From: JAGDVO01 sp964590075 [NCBI: uncultured Aquificales bacterium]
Lineage (GTDB): Bacteria > Thermosulfidibacterota > Thermosulfidibacteria > Thermosulfidibacterales
Reading direction: 5' to 3'
Length of the DNA stretch: 64,000 nucleotides
NCBI GenBank assembly: GCA_964590075.1
Contig: CAZPXS010000001.1
Location: forward strand, 216,752-280,751
A program made the translations under genes and the position numbers. This document shows positions 18,025-28,277 of the stretch, piece by piece (the first letter of the stretch is position 1; each line of letters begins with the position of its first letter). Under the pieces are notes generated by a model. It saw nothing but the letters and a program-made list of their open reading frames with translations, made no database searches and was not told where the DNA came from.

Positions 18025-18518
18025 TGAATAGGGAAAGGGTGGAAGTTGCGGTTGGTATATTTATGCTGATTGGGATATTGGCTCTTGCCTGGATAACTAT
18101 AAAGCTCGGTAGAATGGAGTTACTCACCGGGGCTGGTTATTATCGTGTAAAGGCGGAATTTACGAATGTGGGTGGTTTAAAGGTAGGGGCTTCCGTTGAA
18201 ATCGGTGGAGTTGAGATAGGTAGGGTAAACAACATATACATAGATCCGAATAAATATACCGCTATAGTCGATATGATGATAAGTGATAAAGTTAAAATAC
18301 CTGAGGATTCAATTGCGGCCATAAAGACGAAGGGATTGATCGGAGAAAAGTTTGTCGAAATAATTCCCGGTGCTTCTGAGAACTACGTTAAGCCAAATGG
18401 AATTATAACTAATACCCAACCCGCCTTTAGTCTTGAAGATGCTATAGGGAAGTATATATTTGGTGGTACAGGAGGGAGTAATTCCTCTGGCGGTGATAGT
18501 GAGGAGGTGCTAAAATGA
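18024..18518 (+). CDS. mlaD: MlaD-family MCE-domain lipid-binding protein
   Basis: Inner-membrane-anchored periplasmic protein, 164 residues. One N-terminal transmembrane helix (about 6-27, [20 protein letters not shown]) is followed by a single MCE domain (about 38-115) with [20 protein letters not shown]. The ATG at 18024 overlaps the mlaF stop by one base and has GAGGGGG 8 nt upstream; a GTG nine bases earlier is less likely. The C-terminus is Gly/Ser-rich. It overlaps mlaA by 4 nt. Confidence 0.9.
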   Translation: MNRERVEVAVGIFMLIGILALAWITIKLGRMELLTGAGYYRVKAEFTNVGGLKVGASVEIGGVEIGRVNNIYIDPNKYTAIVDMMISDKVKIPEDSIAAIKTKGLIGEKFVEIIPGASENYVKPNGIITNTQPAFSLEDAIGKYIFGGTGGSNSSGGDSEEVLK

Positions 18519-19306
18519 AAAGATCTTTGTTTTTTGTTTTGTTTTTGATGTTTCTTGGTTTGGGATTGGCCATGGTGGATTGGAAAGTGGCTTCGTGTGA
18601 TACTCTATCTAATTCTGCGGTAGGTGATGAGGATAGTGTTGCCATAGAAAACAATAGCCTTAACAGCAATACCATGGCGGATTTTGTGTTACCTCAGGAG
18701 GTTCCGGATCCTATAGAGCCTGTGAATAGGGTTTTCTTTACTTTCAACGATAAGTTGTACTACTGGCTTTTGAGGCCTGCTGCAAAGGCATATGGCTATG
18801 TGGTTCCTAAGGCCTTTAGAATCAGTCTCGATAATTTTATGTACAATACCCTTTTCCCTGTAAGATTTGTTAATTCTATATTTCAGGGCAACTTGGATAA
18901 GGCTGGATATGAGCTTGTGAGGTTTTTGATCAATGTAGTTATTGGGTTGGGTGGATTAGCGGATGCGGCTGATGAGTGTTTTAACATGAATAGAGACTAC
19001 TCTAACGAGGATTTTGGTCAGACCTTGGGTTATTATGGCATAGGAGAGGTTGCCTATCTCGATCTACCCTTTTACGGTCCCTCTAGTGTGAGGGATGCGA
19101 TAGGAGATGCGGTAGATACCTTTGGCAATCCAGCCTATTATCTCATGAACTTTTGGACTTTTCTCGGTTACGAGCTATTCTACAAGTTTAACAAACTTAG
19201 CTTAAATGTTGATCTTTACGATGAGATAAAGGGAGAATCCTTTGATCCCTACATAGCGGTGAAAAATTACTATATAAACTACAGGAGAGACCTTATAAGG
19301 AGGTAG
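18515..19306 (+). CDS. mlaA: MlaA/VacJ-family outer-membrane lipoprotein
   Basis: MlaA forms the outer-membrane part of the Mla pathway, extracting mislocalised phospholipids from the outer leaflet. The hallmark [17 protein letters not shown] is present at about residues 66-82, followed by the conserved NFMYN, PVRFVN and GNLDKAG segments. The 263-residue protein begins with a hydrophobic signal and a possible lipobox VASC (C28), less canonical than L-x-x-C. In E. coli mlaA is unlinked to mlaFEDCB; here it sits between mlaD and mlaC. Confidence 0.9.
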   Translation: MKRSLFFVLFLMFLGLGLAMVDWKVASCDTLSNSAVGDEDSVAIENNSLNSNTMADFVLPQEVPDPIEPVNRVFFTFNDKLYYWLLRPAAKAYGYVVPKAFRISLDNFMYNTLFPVRFVNSIFQGNLDKAGYELVRFLINVVIGLGGLADAADECFNMNRDYSNEDFGQTLGYYGIGEVAYLDLPFYGPSSVRDAIGDAVDTFGNPAYYLMNFWTFLGYELFYKFNKLSLNVDLYDEIKGESFDPYIAVKNYYINYRRDLIRR

Positions 19307-19309
19307 GAG

Positions 19310-19882
19310 ATGATAAAAAGGTGTTTATTAATATCTTTATTAGTGATTCTTAGTTATTCTATGATCTATGCTACAAGTGATCCTTTTCAGTTTGCTAAGA
19401 GTAAGACGGAGGAGGTAATCTCTATAGTTGCCAATAAAAAACTTCCGGAAGCTACTAAGAAACAGAAGATAGAGAGTATAATAGATGAGATTATCTATTG
19501 GGATTATGTTGCTAAGAGTGTTTTAGGGGTGCACTATAGGGGGCTGAGTAAAGAAGATTATCGGGAGTTTGTGGAGAAATTTAGGAAATACATTAAGTCC
19601 ATATATGCCAAGAAGTTTATCAGGTATAACGGGGAAAAGGTTGAGTTTACAAAGGAGGAGAGACAGAGCGATTTAGCTAAGGTTTATGCGAACATCATAA
19701 CCAACGATGGTAAGAAGATACCGGTAATCGCTGTTGTCAAAGAGGTGGGTGATAAATGGTTAATCACAGACATATATATTGAGGGTGTTAGTATGGTTGC
19801 CAACTATAGAAGTCAGATACACAATGTTATTACGCAGAAAGGATTTAGGGTTCTTTTGGATATGCTTGATAAAAAGGCTTAG
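19310..19882 (+). CDS. mlaC: MlaC-family periplasmic phospholipid-binding protein
   Basis: Soluble shuttle between MlaA and the inner-membrane complex, 190 residues. An N-terminal signal peptide (about 1-21, ending MIYA) is followed by an ABC-type toluene-tolerance/MlaC fold with the conserved WDYVAKSVLG, EFVEKFRKYI and KWLITDIYIEGVSMVANYRSQ segments. A TAAGGAGGTAGGAG site precedes the ATG 3 nt after mlaA. Confidence 0.9.
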   Translation: MIKRCLLISLLVILSYSMIYATSDPFQFAKSKTEEVISIVANKKLPEATKKQKIESIIDEIIYWDYVAKSVLGVHYRGLSKEDYREFVEKFRKYIKSIYAKKFIRYNGEKVEFTKEERQSDLAKVYANIITNDGKKIPVIAVVKEVGDKWLITDIYIEGVSMVANYRSQIHNVITQKGFRVLLDMLDKKA

Positions 19883-19890
19883 GAGAAGCT

Positions 19891-20400
19891 ATGATTATCC
19901 AGTATAGGGATAAAAAGCCTATAGTTGATAGTAGTGTTTTTATTGCGCCTGGAGCTTACGTGATAGGTGATGTTGTGATAGGGGAAGGATCAAGCGTATG
20001 GTATAATACTGTAGTAAGAGGCGATGTAAACTACATAAGGATCGGAAGATATACGAACATACAGGATCTTTCGGTTGTTCATGTAACAACGGAGAAGTTT
20101 CCAGCCATTGTAGGTGATTATGTGACTATTGGTCATAAAGCTATAGTACACGGTTGTATTATAGGTAACTACTGTCTGATTGGTATGGGCTCTATAATTC
20201 TTGATGGGGCCAAAATATCTGATTATACACTCGTTGCTGCTGGAAGTTTGGTACCTCCCGGCAAAGAGTATCCTCCTGGTGTTTTACTTATGGGGGTACC
20301 TGCTAAGGTAGTTAGAGAGTTAACCGAAGAGGAGAAAAAATCTATAGAGGAGTCTGCCCATCATTACTTTGAACTTGCAAAAAGTTATAGATCCTATTAA
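19891..20400 (+). CDS. Gamma-carbonic anhydrase family protein (hexapeptide-repeat)
   Basis: A left-handed beta-helix protein of 169 residues made of hexapeptide repeats (VIGDVVIGEGSSVWYN and onward). The three predicted zinc histidines are H64, H82 and H87, with the five-residue spacing seen in Cam-type enzymes. The family (YrdA/CaiE/PaaY) includes genuine CO2-bicarbonate converters and proteins without shown activity. In an organism that may fix CO2 through Kor a carbonic anhydrase would be useful, but the gene's place in an mla-lepA operon gives no direct support. Confidence 0.85.
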   Translation: MIIQYRDKKPIVDSSVFIAPGAYVIGDVVIGEGSSVWYNTVVRGDVNYIRIGRYTNIQDLSVVHVTTEKFPAIVGDYVTIGHKAIVHGCIIGNYCLIGMGSIILDGAKISDYTLVAAGSLVPPGKEYPPGVLLMGVPAKVVRELTEEEKKSIEESAHHYFELAKSYRSY

Positions 20401-20411
20401 TAAATTGATAC

Positions 20412-22208
20412 ATGGATAGGGATCTTATTAGGAACTTTGCGATCATAGCCCATATAGATCACGGTAAATCTACCCTCGCTGATAGGTTACTTGAAAAGAC
20501 CGGAACCGTGCCACCGGAGAAGCTTGTCGAACAGTTTCTTGATAAGATGGATATAGAGAGGGAGAGAGGTATAACCATCAAGGCCCAGACCGTTAGGATG
20601 AAGTATAGGGCTAGGGATGGAAAGGAATATATACTCAATCTCATAGATACTCCTGGCCACGTCGATTTTAACTATGAAGTTTCGAGAAGTCTAGCGGCCT
20701 GTGAGGGGGCTCTACTTGTTGTAGATGCGACACAGGGTGTTGAAGCTCAGACCATAGCAAATGCCTATTTAGCCGTAGAGCATGATCTCGAGATAATACC
20801 CGTTATTAATAAGATTGATCTACCGAGTGCCGATGTCGAGAGAACTAAAAGGGAGATAGAGGAGATTCTCGGTATAGATGCGAGCGAAGCTATACCTGTA
20901 TCTGCGAAGTACGGGATAGGGGTTGATGAGTTACTTGAAGCTATCGTTAAAAGGATTCCACCACCCAAGGGGGATCCCGATAAGCCACTTAAGGCCCTTA
21001 TTTTTGATTCCTGGTACGATCCCTATAGAGGTGTGGTTACGACAATAAGGGTTATAGATGGTTTTATTAAAAAGGGTATGAAGATACTCCTTATGTCCAC
21101 AGGTAGGGTTTTTAACGTTGAGGAAGTTGGAGTGTTTGCTCCTGATCCGACACCGGTTGAACATATTGGGCCTGGAGAGGTTGGGTATATTATAACTGGA
21201 ATTAAGGATATAAGGGATACAAGGGTTGGAGATACTATAACCGATGCCTCAAGTCCAACTAAGGAACCTTTCCCTGGTTTCAAAAAGGTTAAACCTATGG
21301 TCTTTGCGGGGTTGTATCCTGTTGATCCCGATGATTATAGCAATTTAAGGGAGGCCTTAGAGAAATTACAGCTAAACGATGCTTCCTTGATATTTGAACC
21401 CGAATCTTCCGGTGCTCTTGGTTACGGTTTTAGGTGTGGATTTTTGGGTTCTTTACATATGGAGATCGTAAAGGAGAGGTTGGAGAGAGAGTTTGGTCTG
21501 TCCCTTATAATAACCGCTCCTACCGTTGTCTATAGAGTTGTTAAGAGAAACGGTGAAGTTGTTATGGTTGATAACCCGGAAAAATTACCGGATCCAGGAA
21601 CGATAGATAAAATAGAGGAACCCTTTGTGTTGGTGACCATAATTACCCCCAGCGAGTATGTGGGGAACCTCATAGGTCTACTTATAGATAGGAGGGGTAG
21701 GGAGAAAAGGACTCTCTATCTCGATGGTTCAAGGGTCATAATGGAGTATGAAGTTCCATTTGCGGAGATACTTATAGATTTTCATGATAAGGTAAAGTCA
21801 CTATCGAGAGGCTATGCTTCTATAGATTACGAGTTCATCGGTTACTTTGAGTCGGATCTGGTAAAACTTGATATACTCATAAATGGCAAACCGGTTGATG
21901 CTCTATCCGTTATAGTACATAGAGACAAGGCTTACGAAAGGGGTAAAGAGCTTGTCACCAAACTTAAGGAACTGATACCGAGACAGTTATTCGAAGTTGC
22001 TATTCAGGCAGCGATAGGTAAGAAGGTGATAGCTAGGGAAACTATAAAGCCTCTCAGGAAGGATGTTCTTGCGAAGTGCTACGGAGGCGATGTGACCAGG
22101 AAAAAGAAACTGCTTGAGAAACAGAAGGAAGGCAAAAAGAGGATGAAGATGATAGGTAAGGTAGAGATCCCACAGGAGGCTTTCCTTGCGGTACTCAAAT
22201 ACGACTGA
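20412..22208 (+). CDS. lepA: Elongation factor 4 (LepA), back-translocating GTPase
   Basis: Translational GTPase of 598 residues. G1 [14 protein letters not shown] is at the N-terminus, then [10 protein letters not shown] (switch I), DTPGHVDF (G3), NKIDLPSAD (G4) and SAKYGIGV (G5). The C-terminal LepA-specific domain ends with [20 protein letters not shown]. The ATG lies 11 nt past the upstream stop and has no obvious ribosome site, so it may depend on coupling. The lepA-lepB order matches many bacteria. Confidence 0.97.
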   Translation: MDRDLIRNFAIIAHIDHGKSTLADRLLEKTGTVPPEKLVEQFLDKMDIERERGITIKAQTVRMKYRARDGKEYILNLIDTPGHVDFNYEVSRSLAACEGALLVVDATQGVEAQTIANAYLAVEHDLEIIPVINKIDLPSADVERTKREIEEILGIDASEAIPVSAKYGIGVDELLEAIVKRIPPPKGDPDKPLKALIFDSWYDPYRGVVTTIRVIDGFIKKGMKILLMSTGRVFNVEEVGVFAPDPTPVEHIGPGEVGYIITGIKDIRDTRVGDTITDASSPTKEPFPGFKKVKPMVFAGLYPVDPDDYSNLREALEKLQLNDASLIFEPESSGALGYGFRCGFLGSLHMEIVKERLEREFGLSLIITAPTVVYRVVKRNGEVVMVDNPEKLPDPGTIDKIEEPFVLVTIITPSEYVGNLIGLLIDRRGREKRTLYLDGSRVIMEYEVPFAEILIDFHDKVKSLSRGYASIDYEFIGYFESDLVKLDILINGKPVDALSVIVHRDKAYERGKELVTKLKELIPRQLFEVAIQAAIGKKVIARETIKPLRKDVLAKCYGGDVTRKKKLLEKQKEGKKRMKMIGKVEIPQEAFLAVLKYD

Positions 22209-22221
22209 GGTGAGAGATAAG

Positions 22222-22812
22222 GTGGAAAGTAGGATTGCGAGAAAGGCAAAGGAATGGCTGAAAGATTTAGCCATCGCCCTTATAATCGCTTTAGTGATAC
22301 GAGCCTTTTTTATCCAAGCCTTTCGCATACCATCGGAATCAATGGTTCCAACGTTACTTGTTGGTGATCATCTCTTGGTGGAAAAGATAACCTATCGTTT
22401 TAGGGAACCTAAAAGGGGAGAGATAATAGTCTTTAAGTTTCCCTTAGATGAAAGTAAGGATTATATAAAGAGGGTCATAGGGTTACCGGGGGATACTATC
22501 GAGGTAAGGGGTAAGGAGGTCTATATTAACGGAAGGCATATAGAGGAACCCTATGCGGTACATCTCGATCCTAACGTGATTCCCAAGGAAATAAGTCCTA
22601 GAGATTTTTTCGGTCCTGTTAAGGTGCCGAAGGATAGTTACTTTGTTATGGGGGATAATAGGGATAACAGCTTTGATAGTAGGTTCTGGGGTTTTGTGCC
22701 CCGTAGGAATATCGTTGGCAAGGCTCTTATAATATACTTTTCTGTAAATACTAAAGCTGGAAGCCCACTAGAGTGGATAAGATGGGGCAGGATAGGAAAA
22801 CTTATCCATTAG
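22222..22812 (+). CDS. lepB: Signal peptidase I
   Basis: Membrane serine protease that removes signal peptides. From the GTG at 22222 (GAGGTGAG 7 nt upstream) the 196-residue protein has one transmembrane segment (about 14-33), the catalytic serine S40 in IPSESMVPTL and the general-base lysine K83 in DYIKRVIGLPGD. The SGDNR-type box appears as MGDNRDNSFDSRFWG. A GTG at 22210 and a TTG inside lepA are alternatives. The 3' end overlaps hemD by 40 nt. Confidence 0.94.
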   Translation: MESRIARKAKEWLKDLAIALIIALVIRAFFIQAFRIPSESMVPTLLVGDHLLVEKITYRFREPKRGEIIVFKFPLDESKDYIKRVIGLPGDTIEVRGKEVYINGRHIEEPYAVHLDPNVIPKEISPRDFFGPVKVPKDSYFVMGDNRDNSFDSRFWGFVPRRNIVGKALIIYFSVNTKAGSPLEWIRWGRIGKLIH

Positions 22813-23552
22813 AGAATAAAAGGATAGTTGTTACAAGACCCATAGACTCTGTAGGCGAGTTCGTCAGTCTATTACATGAGGAAAGGGCCATACCTGTTAT
22901 TTTTCCCACCATAGAAACCGTTCCCTGTGAACTCAGTGATGAGTATATGGGGATGATTAGAAATCTGGAGGAGTATGATATCTTTATATTCACAAGTGTA
23001 AAGGGTGTCCTATACTTCTTCGAATTGATCGAGACTATGGGGCTAAATTATCCAAGGGATAAAAAGACTTATGCCATAGGGCCTGCCACTGCGGGTAGGT
23101 TAAAGGACTATGGTGTTGATTCTGTCATACTACCGGAGGAGTTTGTAGCTGAGAGTTTACTTGAGATTTTAAGAGACGTTGAGAATAAAAGGATACTCAT
23201 CCCAAGGGCAAAAAGGGCAAGGGAGGTTTTACCTATAGAGCTTGAGAAAAGAGGCGCCGTAGTACATGTCGTACCTATATACGATACGGTGACTAAAAGA
23301 TACGATGAGCTACCTTCCTTCGATGATGTGGATGTGTTTACCTTTACAAGTCCTTCGACCTTTCTGGCCTTTATCGAGATATTATCCGATAGGGCAAAGG
23401 ATGTACTATCGGGTAGGTTAATAGCTTCCATAGGTCCGGTTACAAGTAGGGCTATTGCCAATTTTGGTTATAAGGTTGATATAGAGGCGAAGGAACATAC
23501 AGTTAAAGGTTTGGTTGAGGCTATGAAGGATTACTTTTCACTCTGTTTATAA
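22773..23552 (+). CDS. hemD: Uroporphyrinogen-III synthase
   Basis: HemD cyclises hydroxymethylbilane to uroporphyrinogen III. The family is poorly conserved; support comes from the start IVVTRP, the middle [11 protein letters not shown] and [13 protein letters not shown], and the second-domain [13 protein letters not shown] and [12 protein letters not shown]. Together these give the alternating two-domain pattern of HemD. Length 259 is normal. The start is uncertain: GTG 22773 overlaps lepB by 40 nt, ATG 22782 by 31. The 3' end overlaps the convergent rfaE2 by 32 nt. Confidence 0.85.
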   Translation: MDKMGQDRKTYPLENKRIVVTRPIDSVGEFVSLLHEERAIPVIFPTIETVPCELSDEYMGMIRNLEEYDIFIFTSVKGVLYFFELIETMGLNYPRDKKTYAIGPATAGRLKDYGVDSVILPEEFVAESLLEILRDVENKRILIPRAKRAREVLPIELEKRGAVVHVVPIYDTVTKRYDELPSFDDVDVFTFTSPSTFLAFIEILSDRAKDVLSGRLIASIGPVTSRAIANFGYKVDIEAKEHTVKGLVEAMKDYFSLCL

Positions 23553-24006
23553 GTTCCGTTGAACTTCTCTCCTTTGGGTCTCCGCAGATTATAACTTTTC
23601 CCCCGTAGCTTTCAACTACTTCTCTTTCCGGTACCGTCTCTACCGTATAGTCTTTCCCCTTAGCCTGGTAGTGTGGTTTCAACTCCATAAGAATCCTATC
23701 CAACCTAAGATCGTCAAATATAAAGACATAATCAACACACCTTAGTGAAGCTACAATTTCGGCTCTTTCAAGCTCATTCATATACGGGCGATCGGATCCC
23801 TTTAGAGCTCTTACGGATCTATCCGAGTTTATAGCTACTATTAGTACATCTCCAAAAGTTTTCGCCTCCTCAAGGTACCTTATATGACCAACATGTAGTA
23901 TATCGAAGCATCCGTTTGCAAGTACAACCACTTTACCCTCATTTTTGAGTTTCTCTACGATCTCTTTTATCTCCTCGTAACTCTTAACTCTATCTACCGA
24001 ATTCAT
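23521..24006 (-). CDS. rfaE2: D-glycero-beta-D-manno-heptose 1-phosphate adenylyltransferase (HldE C-domain homologue)
   Basis: Makes ADP-heptose from heptose 1-phosphate for the lipopolysaccharide inner core. The 161-residue nucleotidyltransferase has the N-G-C-F-D and HVGH signature ([19 protein letters not shown]) and the later [12 protein letters not shown] and [13 protein letters not shown] segments. The kinase partner is a separate gene upstream, overlapping by 17 nt, whereas in E. coli both activities are fused in HldE. The 3' end runs 32 nt into hemD on the other strand. Confidence 0.93.
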   Translation of the reverse strand: MNSVDRVKSYEEIKEIVEKLKNEGKVVVLANGCFDILHVGHIRYLEEAKTFGDVLIVAINSDRSVRALKGSDRPYMNELERAEIVASLRCVDYVFIFDDLRLDRILMELKPHYQAKGKDYTVETVPEREVVESYGGKVIICGDPKERSSTELINRVKSNPS

Positions 24007-25000
24007 CCTCTATAGCTCCTACTAGTTCATAGGGGTACACTACAGCAGCTCCCATCTTAGTTACTGATATGCCGCCACCATAGTTTGCCAGCTTTGCCGC
24101 CTCCAGAAAGGATGCTCCAACTGTCAGGGCTACAGTAAAGATGGCGATAACTGTATCACCCGCTCCAGTTACATCGGCAACCTGATCTGTACCGTATATG
24201 TCTATAAACTCTACCTCTCCATCCTCCGTGAATAATGCCATCCCCTTTTTGCCTCTCGTGATAAGTACAGCCCTGTTACCGGTTAACTCTAAAAGTTTTT
24301 TACCCGCTTTTATTATGCTATCATCATCGAGGTGTTTTAACCCTAAAGCTTGCATAGTTTCCGGTTCGTTCGGAGTACAGGCCGTAACTCCTTTAAATTT
24401 CAAAACATCGTATCTAGAATCAACGCAGATTATCTTTTCCTTCAAACTACTTATAAAGTCCCTAACTTCCTCTCCTACCGTTTTGTAGCCATAGTCCGAA
24501 ATTATTATGGAGTCGAATCTATCCAGGTTTTTTTCGATAAGATCTATGAGTTTTCTATAGTCTTCTTCTCTTATGTTTTCTTCCGGTTCAACGTCTATCC
24601 TTAGTACCTGTTGTTTTACGGTATGGTGGCTTCCAGCGAGTATCCTCGTTTTTGTTATTGTTCTTCTATAGCTTAGGCTTATTAGGTTATCCGTTTCTAT
24701 ACCTAGAGTTTGCATAAGCCTTATGAGACTTCTACCTTCCTCGTCGTCACCTATAAAACCAAAGGGTATTACACTTGATCCTAAGGCTCTCACGTTATTC
24801 ACGGTGTTACCTGCTCCACCGAGTTTGAAGTCTTCCCCCTCGTATTTTAGTATCAGAACAGGAGCTTCCCTTGAAACCCTTTGGGCAAGAGAAAATACGT
24901 ATCTATCAAGGATCATATCCCCTATAACTGCGACCTTAGCTTTACTAAAGTTTTCAACTATCTCCTTTAATCTTGAGGGATCCAATTCTTTTCCCTTCAA
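23990..25000 (-). CDS. rfaE1: D-glycero-beta-D-manno-heptose-7-phosphate kinase (HldE N-domain homologue)
   Basis: PfkB-family sugar kinase of 336 residues acting one step before rfaE2. It shows the [14 protein letters not shown] substrate motif near the N-terminus, [22 protein letters not shown], and the catalytic GAGDT near the C-terminus. The start codon is TTG at 25000 with a strong GGGAGGT 6 nt upstream. The first 47 nt overlap the upstream flavoprotein gene. Presence of both heptose genes supports a Gram-negative envelope with heptose-containing core sugars. Confidence 0.93.
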   Translation of the reverse strand: MKGKELDPSRLKEIVENFSKAKVAVIGDMILDRYVFSLAQRVSREAPVLILKYEGEDFKLGGAGNTVNNVRALGSSVIPFGFIGDDEEGRSLIRLMQTLGIETDNLISLSYRRTITKTRILAGSHHTVKQQVLRIDVEPEENIREEDYRKLIDLIEKNLDRFDSIIISDYGYKTVGEEVRDFISSLKEKIICVDSRYDVLKFKGVTACTPNEPETMQALGLKHLDDDSIIKAGKKLLELTGNRAVLITRGKKGMALFTEDGEVEFIDIYGTDQVADVTGAGDTVIAIFTVALTVGASFLEAAKLANYGGGISVTKMGAAVVYPYELVGAIEDEFGR

Positions 25001-25520
25001 TAGCTACCTCCCTCAGATAATCTTCCCTCCTATATACCTCGCCCTCTTCCTCGAGTCCGGTGAATTTTAAGTAGCTCTCTATCCTTACGTTTAGGGAATT
25101 TAACCAAACTTTGATTATCTTTTCCATAGGTTCAAAGGCCTTTAAATTTTCACTGCCACATGTATTTATAATTACACCTCTTATTTCTCTTAAACTCTCC
25201 CTCAGGATAAACTTTCTGTACCAGTAGGGTTGGCTTCTATCGATAAGGGCCTTAAGTGGTGCGGGTGGCCCGTAGAAATACACGGGTGATGCTACTATTA
25301 GTAGATCGGATTCCTCTGTAGTTTTAAAGATCTCCTTTGCATCATCTTTTTTGTAACACTCGAGATTCCGGTGACATCTACCACAGGCGATACATGGTTC
25401 AATCTTAAGTTCGTATAGCCTAAATATAATCTTTTCACCCTCTAATTCTTCAAGTAGCCTTTCGGCTATGATGGTGGAGTTACCTTTCTTTCTCGGTGAA
25501 GCGAGTATAACGGTTACCAT
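24954..25520 (-). CDS. Iron-sulfur flavoprotein-like NAD(P)H-dependent FMN reductase
   Basis: A flavodoxin-fold protein of 188 residues. The FMN-binding loop is SPRKKGNST at the N-terminus and the second loop [19 protein letters not shown]. Between them is a compact cysteine cluster, C43, C46, C49 and C55, spaced like the [4Fe-4S] ligands of archaeal Isf. That points to an electron-transfer flavoprotein in anaerobes, perhaps for oxygen or quinone reduction; the substrate is unknown. It overlaps rfaE1 by 47 nt and lies 9 nt after infC, so it is cotranscribed with thrS-infC. The site usually filled by rpmI-rplT is occupied by this gene. Confidence 0.82.
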   Translation of the reverse strand: MVTVILASPRKKGNSTIIAERLLEELEGEKIIFRLYELKIEPCIACGRCHRNLECYKKDDAKEIFKTTEESDLLIVASPVYFYGPPAPLKALIDRSQPYWYRKFILRESLREIRGVIINTCGSENLKAFEPMEKIIKVWLNSLNVRIESYLKFTGLEEEGEVYRREDYLREVAIEGKRIGSLKIKGDS

Positions 25521-25529
25521 AAAGTCCTT

Positions 25530-26051
25530 TTATTTTGAAGGTTTTGGAGCGAGGACCATGAATGTGTTCATACCATCGGATTCCGGTGCCTTTTCAACTA
25601 TAGCTATGTCACTAAGGTCATTGGCGAACCTTTTTAGAAGTTCCAAACCGGCATCCTGGTAGGTTACTTCTCTCCCCTTGTATCTTAGTACAACCCTTAC
25701 CTTGTTTCCCTCTTCCAAAAATTCTCTCGCATGTTTCAGTTTGACCTTATAATCATGTTCCTCTATCTTTGGCCTTAATCTAAGTTCCTTAACGAGTATG
25801 ATTTTCTGTTTCTTTTTGGCTTCCTTTGCCTTCTTTTTAAGTTCGTACTTATATTTCCCCAGATCCATTATCTTACAGACTGGAGGATTCGCGTTTGGAG
25901 CAACAAGAACGAGATCGAGTCCCATTTCCCTTGCCCTTTCGAGTGCTTCCTTAGATGACATTATCCCTATCTGGCTACCATCAGGACCTATGAGTCTTAC
26001 CTCTTTGAATCTTATCTGTTCGTTGGCTATTATTTTGATATCCTCGCTAAT
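25530..26051 (-). CDS. infC: Translation initiation factor IF-3, starting at ATT
   Basis: IF-3 binds the 30S subunit and checks start-codon selection. Beginning at the first ATG (25961) would lose the conserved N-terminal strand. Reading upstream restores [20 protein letters not shown] and [10 protein letters not shown], matching the family, with ATT at 26049-26051 as the start codon and AGGGAGG 7 nt before it. No ATG, GTG or TTG lies at that position. The full protein is 173 residues with the linker lysine run and C-terminal domain. ATT starts are known for infC in E. coli and underlie autoregulation. The ATT shares one base with the thrS stop. Confidence 0.93.
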   Translation of the reverse strand: MSEDIKIIANEQIRFKEVRLIGPDGSQIGIMSSKEALERAREMGLDLVLVAPNANPPVCKIMDLGKYKYELKKKAKEAKKKQKIILVKELRLRPKIEEHDYKVKLKHAREFLEEGNKVRVVLRYKGREVTYQDAGLELLKRFANDLSDIAIVEKAPESDGMNTFMVLAPKPSK

Positions 26052-27969
26052 CGCTAAACCTCCCTTTTTTGTTTTCCTCTTCTTTGATCAATTCTATGAG
26101 TCTGTCTATTTTCATATTCCCTAGGATACCTTTTCCCTTTTTCCTTACATTAACGACATCCTCTTCAACCTCTCTCTTTCCTATCACAACCATATAGGGT
26201 ATTTTTTCTGCCTCTGCCCATCTTATCTTGTAGGATATCTTCTCGCCGGAGAGATCAGCATCTACCCTTATATTCTCCCTTTTCAGGGCTTCTACGACTT
26301 TAAGCGCATAATCTATCTGTTCGTCGGTTATGGTCATAACCCTTACCTGTATAGGGCTCAGCCAAAGGGGGAAGTTTCCTGCATAGTACTCTATAAGAAC
26401 CCCTAGGAATCTCTCCAGAGATCCTAATAGGGCTCTATGAATCATATAGGGTCTTTTTTCCTTTCCGTCTCTATCCGTATACTTTAGGTCGAACCTTTCT
26501 GGTAGATTAAAATCGAACTGGACGGTTGAACACTGCCATTCCCTATCCAGGGCATCGGATATTGTAATATCTATCTTCGGTCCGTAGAAGGCTCCCTCAC
26601 CCTCTTCGATCCTATAGTTGAGTCCTACACTCTTTGCCGCCTCTATCAGGGATTCGGTTGCTAAGTCCCACATTTCGTCACTACCGATGGCTTTTTCGGG
26701 TTTTGTTGATATATAGACGTTGAAATCCTTAAAACCGAAATCCTTAAGTATATCTATGGCAAAATTTACAGTGTTAGCTATCTCTTCCTTTACCTGTTCT
26801 TCGGTTACGAATATATGAGCATCATCCTGCGTGAATCCTCTAACTCTCATCAGACCATGTAATACACCGGATTTTTCGTATCTATATACCGTACCCAATT
26901 CTGCAAGTCTTAAAGGTAGATCTCTGTAGCTTCTCTTTTCCGACTTGTAGACGTATATATGGAAAGGACAGTTCATGGGTTTTACAAAGTACGTTACATT
27001 CTCAAGTTCCATTGGTGGAAACATATTTTCCCTGTAGAAGGATAGATGGCCACTTGTTTCCCATAGTTTTGATCTACCTACGTGAGGTGTATAGATCATC
27101 TGGTATCCAGCCTGCTCATGCCTTTCTATCCAGCAATTCTCGATTATTCTCCTTATCTTTGCGCCCCTTGGTAACCAGATTACAAGCCCCGCTCCTATAT
27201 CTTCCTCTATCATGAAGAGTTTGAGTTCTCTTCCTAGCTTTCTGTGATCTCTTTTCTTTGCTTCCTCTATCTTCTCTAAGAACTCCTTTAATCTCTTCTC
27301 ATCGGGGAAGGATATACCGTATATTCTCTGGAGCATCTTGTTTCTCTCATCGCCTCTCCAGTAAGCCCCACTTGTTGATAGAAGCTTTACAGCCTTTACC
27401 ATTTTGGTACTTGGAATATGGGGTCCCCTACATAGATCGATAAACTCCCCGGTTTTATAAAGGGATACAGTTTCATCGGGTATCTCGTTGAGTATCTCGA
27501 CCTTGTAATCTTCCCCGAGCTCTTTGAATAAGTTTAAGGCTTCCTCTTTACTCATTTCTATCCTTTCAAAGGGTAGATCCTCCCTACATATCCTTTTTAT
27601 CTCCTCTTCTATTCTTTCCAGGTCTTCTGGGGTGAAGGGTCTTTCCACATCGAAGTCATAGTAGAACCCCTTATCTATGGCAGGACCTATGGTGACCTTT
27701 GCATCCTTGAAAAGTCTCTTTACAGCTAGGGCCATTATGTGGCTAGATGAGTGCCAGAAAACTTCCCTTCCCTCTTCGTCCTCAAAGGTAAGGGGCTCTA
27801 TAACGCAAGAGCTTCTTATAGGGGTTGAAAGGTCTACTATCTTACCATCCATTTTCGCTGCGACTACTTTATCTACAAGATCCGGTTTCAGTTTTTTTAT
27901 AACTTCAAGTATAGGCGTATTCTCCTCAAATAGGCCTACTTCACCGGTTGCTAGCCTTACTTCTACCAT
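26047..27969 (-). CDS. thrS: Threonyl-tRNA synthetase
   Basis: Class II synthetase of 640 residues. An N-terminal TGS domain (1-60) precedes the editing domain with H73 and H77 (HSSSH, the same numbering as E. coli). The catalytic core has the zinc cysteine in [12 protein letters not shown], motif 2 around [13 protein letters not shown], and YGPKIDI. The C-terminal anticodon domain contains [11 protein letters not shown]. Its stop is overlapped by the infC ATT start. A promoter at 28154-28182 predicts a long leader of about 178 nt. thrS-infC linkage is common in bacteria. Confidence 0.97.
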   Translation of the reverse strand: MVEVRLATGEVGLFEENTPILEVIKKLKPDLVDKVVAAKMDGKIVDLSTPIRSSCVIEPLTFEDEEGREVFWHSSSHIMALAVKRLFKDAKVTIGPAIDKGFYYDFDVERPFTPEDLERIEEEIKRICREDLPFERIEMSKEEALNLFKELGEDYKVEILNEIPDETVSLYKTGEFIDLCRGPHIPSTKMVKAVKLLSTSGAYWRGDERNKMLQRIYGISFPDEKRLKEFLEKIEEAKKRDHRKLGRELKLFMIEEDIGAGLVIWLPRGAKIRRIIENCWIERHEQAGYQMIYTPHVGRSKLWETSGHLSFYRENMFPPMELENVTYFVKPMNCPFHIYVYKSEKRSYRDLPLRLAELGTVYRYEKSGVLHGLMRVRGFTQDDAHIFVTEEQVKEEIANTVNFAIDILKDFGFKDFNVYISTKPEKAIGSDEMWDLATESLIEAAKSVGLNYRIEEGEGAFYGPKIDITISDALDREWQCSTVQFDFNLPERFDLKYTDRDGKEKRPYMIHRALLGSLERFLGVLIEYYAGNFPLWLSPIQVRVMTITDEQIDYALKVVEALKRENIRVDADLSGEKISYKIRWAEAEKIPYMVVIGKREVEEDVVNVRKKGKGILGNMKIDRLIELIKEEENKKGRFSD

Positions 27970-28277
27970 TCTGACCTCGAGAGAATAAAGACTTTTTATG
28001 GATATGACTGATCTTACTTAGTGACACCACAGGTTGGATACCTTACTATCAACTTTTTTAGATGTTCTATTTTTTCTTTCCTTCTCACTTTTCCTCGTTT
28101 CCCTAAAACTACTTTTTACTAAACCAAACTGCCCATTCTTGTTTTTAGAAACTACTATAACAACTAAGGATAGTCAAGTCAAGTACAAGTTGATACCCAT
28201 TTACCATTTCTTGTTTCCTTTTATAATGTATGATAGACTAGTTTTTATGAAAAATGTTGTATAGGAGGAGTAGATCT
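27970..28277 (+). other. 308-bp divergent intergenic region between thrS (-) and the DUF169 gene (+)
   Basis: Contains the thrS promoter and its predicted leader (28147 to 27970 on the minus strand). On the plus strand an exact TATAAT at 28222-28227 lies 51 nt before the DUF169 ATG, but no convincing -35 is at the right distance (TTTACC at 28200 is the best). The leader has no T-box consensus that I could find and no strong hairpin. No gene was seen. Confidence 0.5.
28154..28182 (-). promoter_or_regulatory. Sigma-70-type promoter for thrS-infC
   Basis: On the minus strand, TTGACT (28182-28177), 17-nt spacer, TATAGT (28159-28154). A second TTGACT copy overlaps it 5 bp downstream. The predicted transcript start is near 28147. 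Confidence 0.65.

Noticed and set aside
27970-28150. T-box riboswitch in the thrS leader
   Set aside because: No AGGGTGGNACC-like antiterminator or specifier stem could be found on the minus strand.
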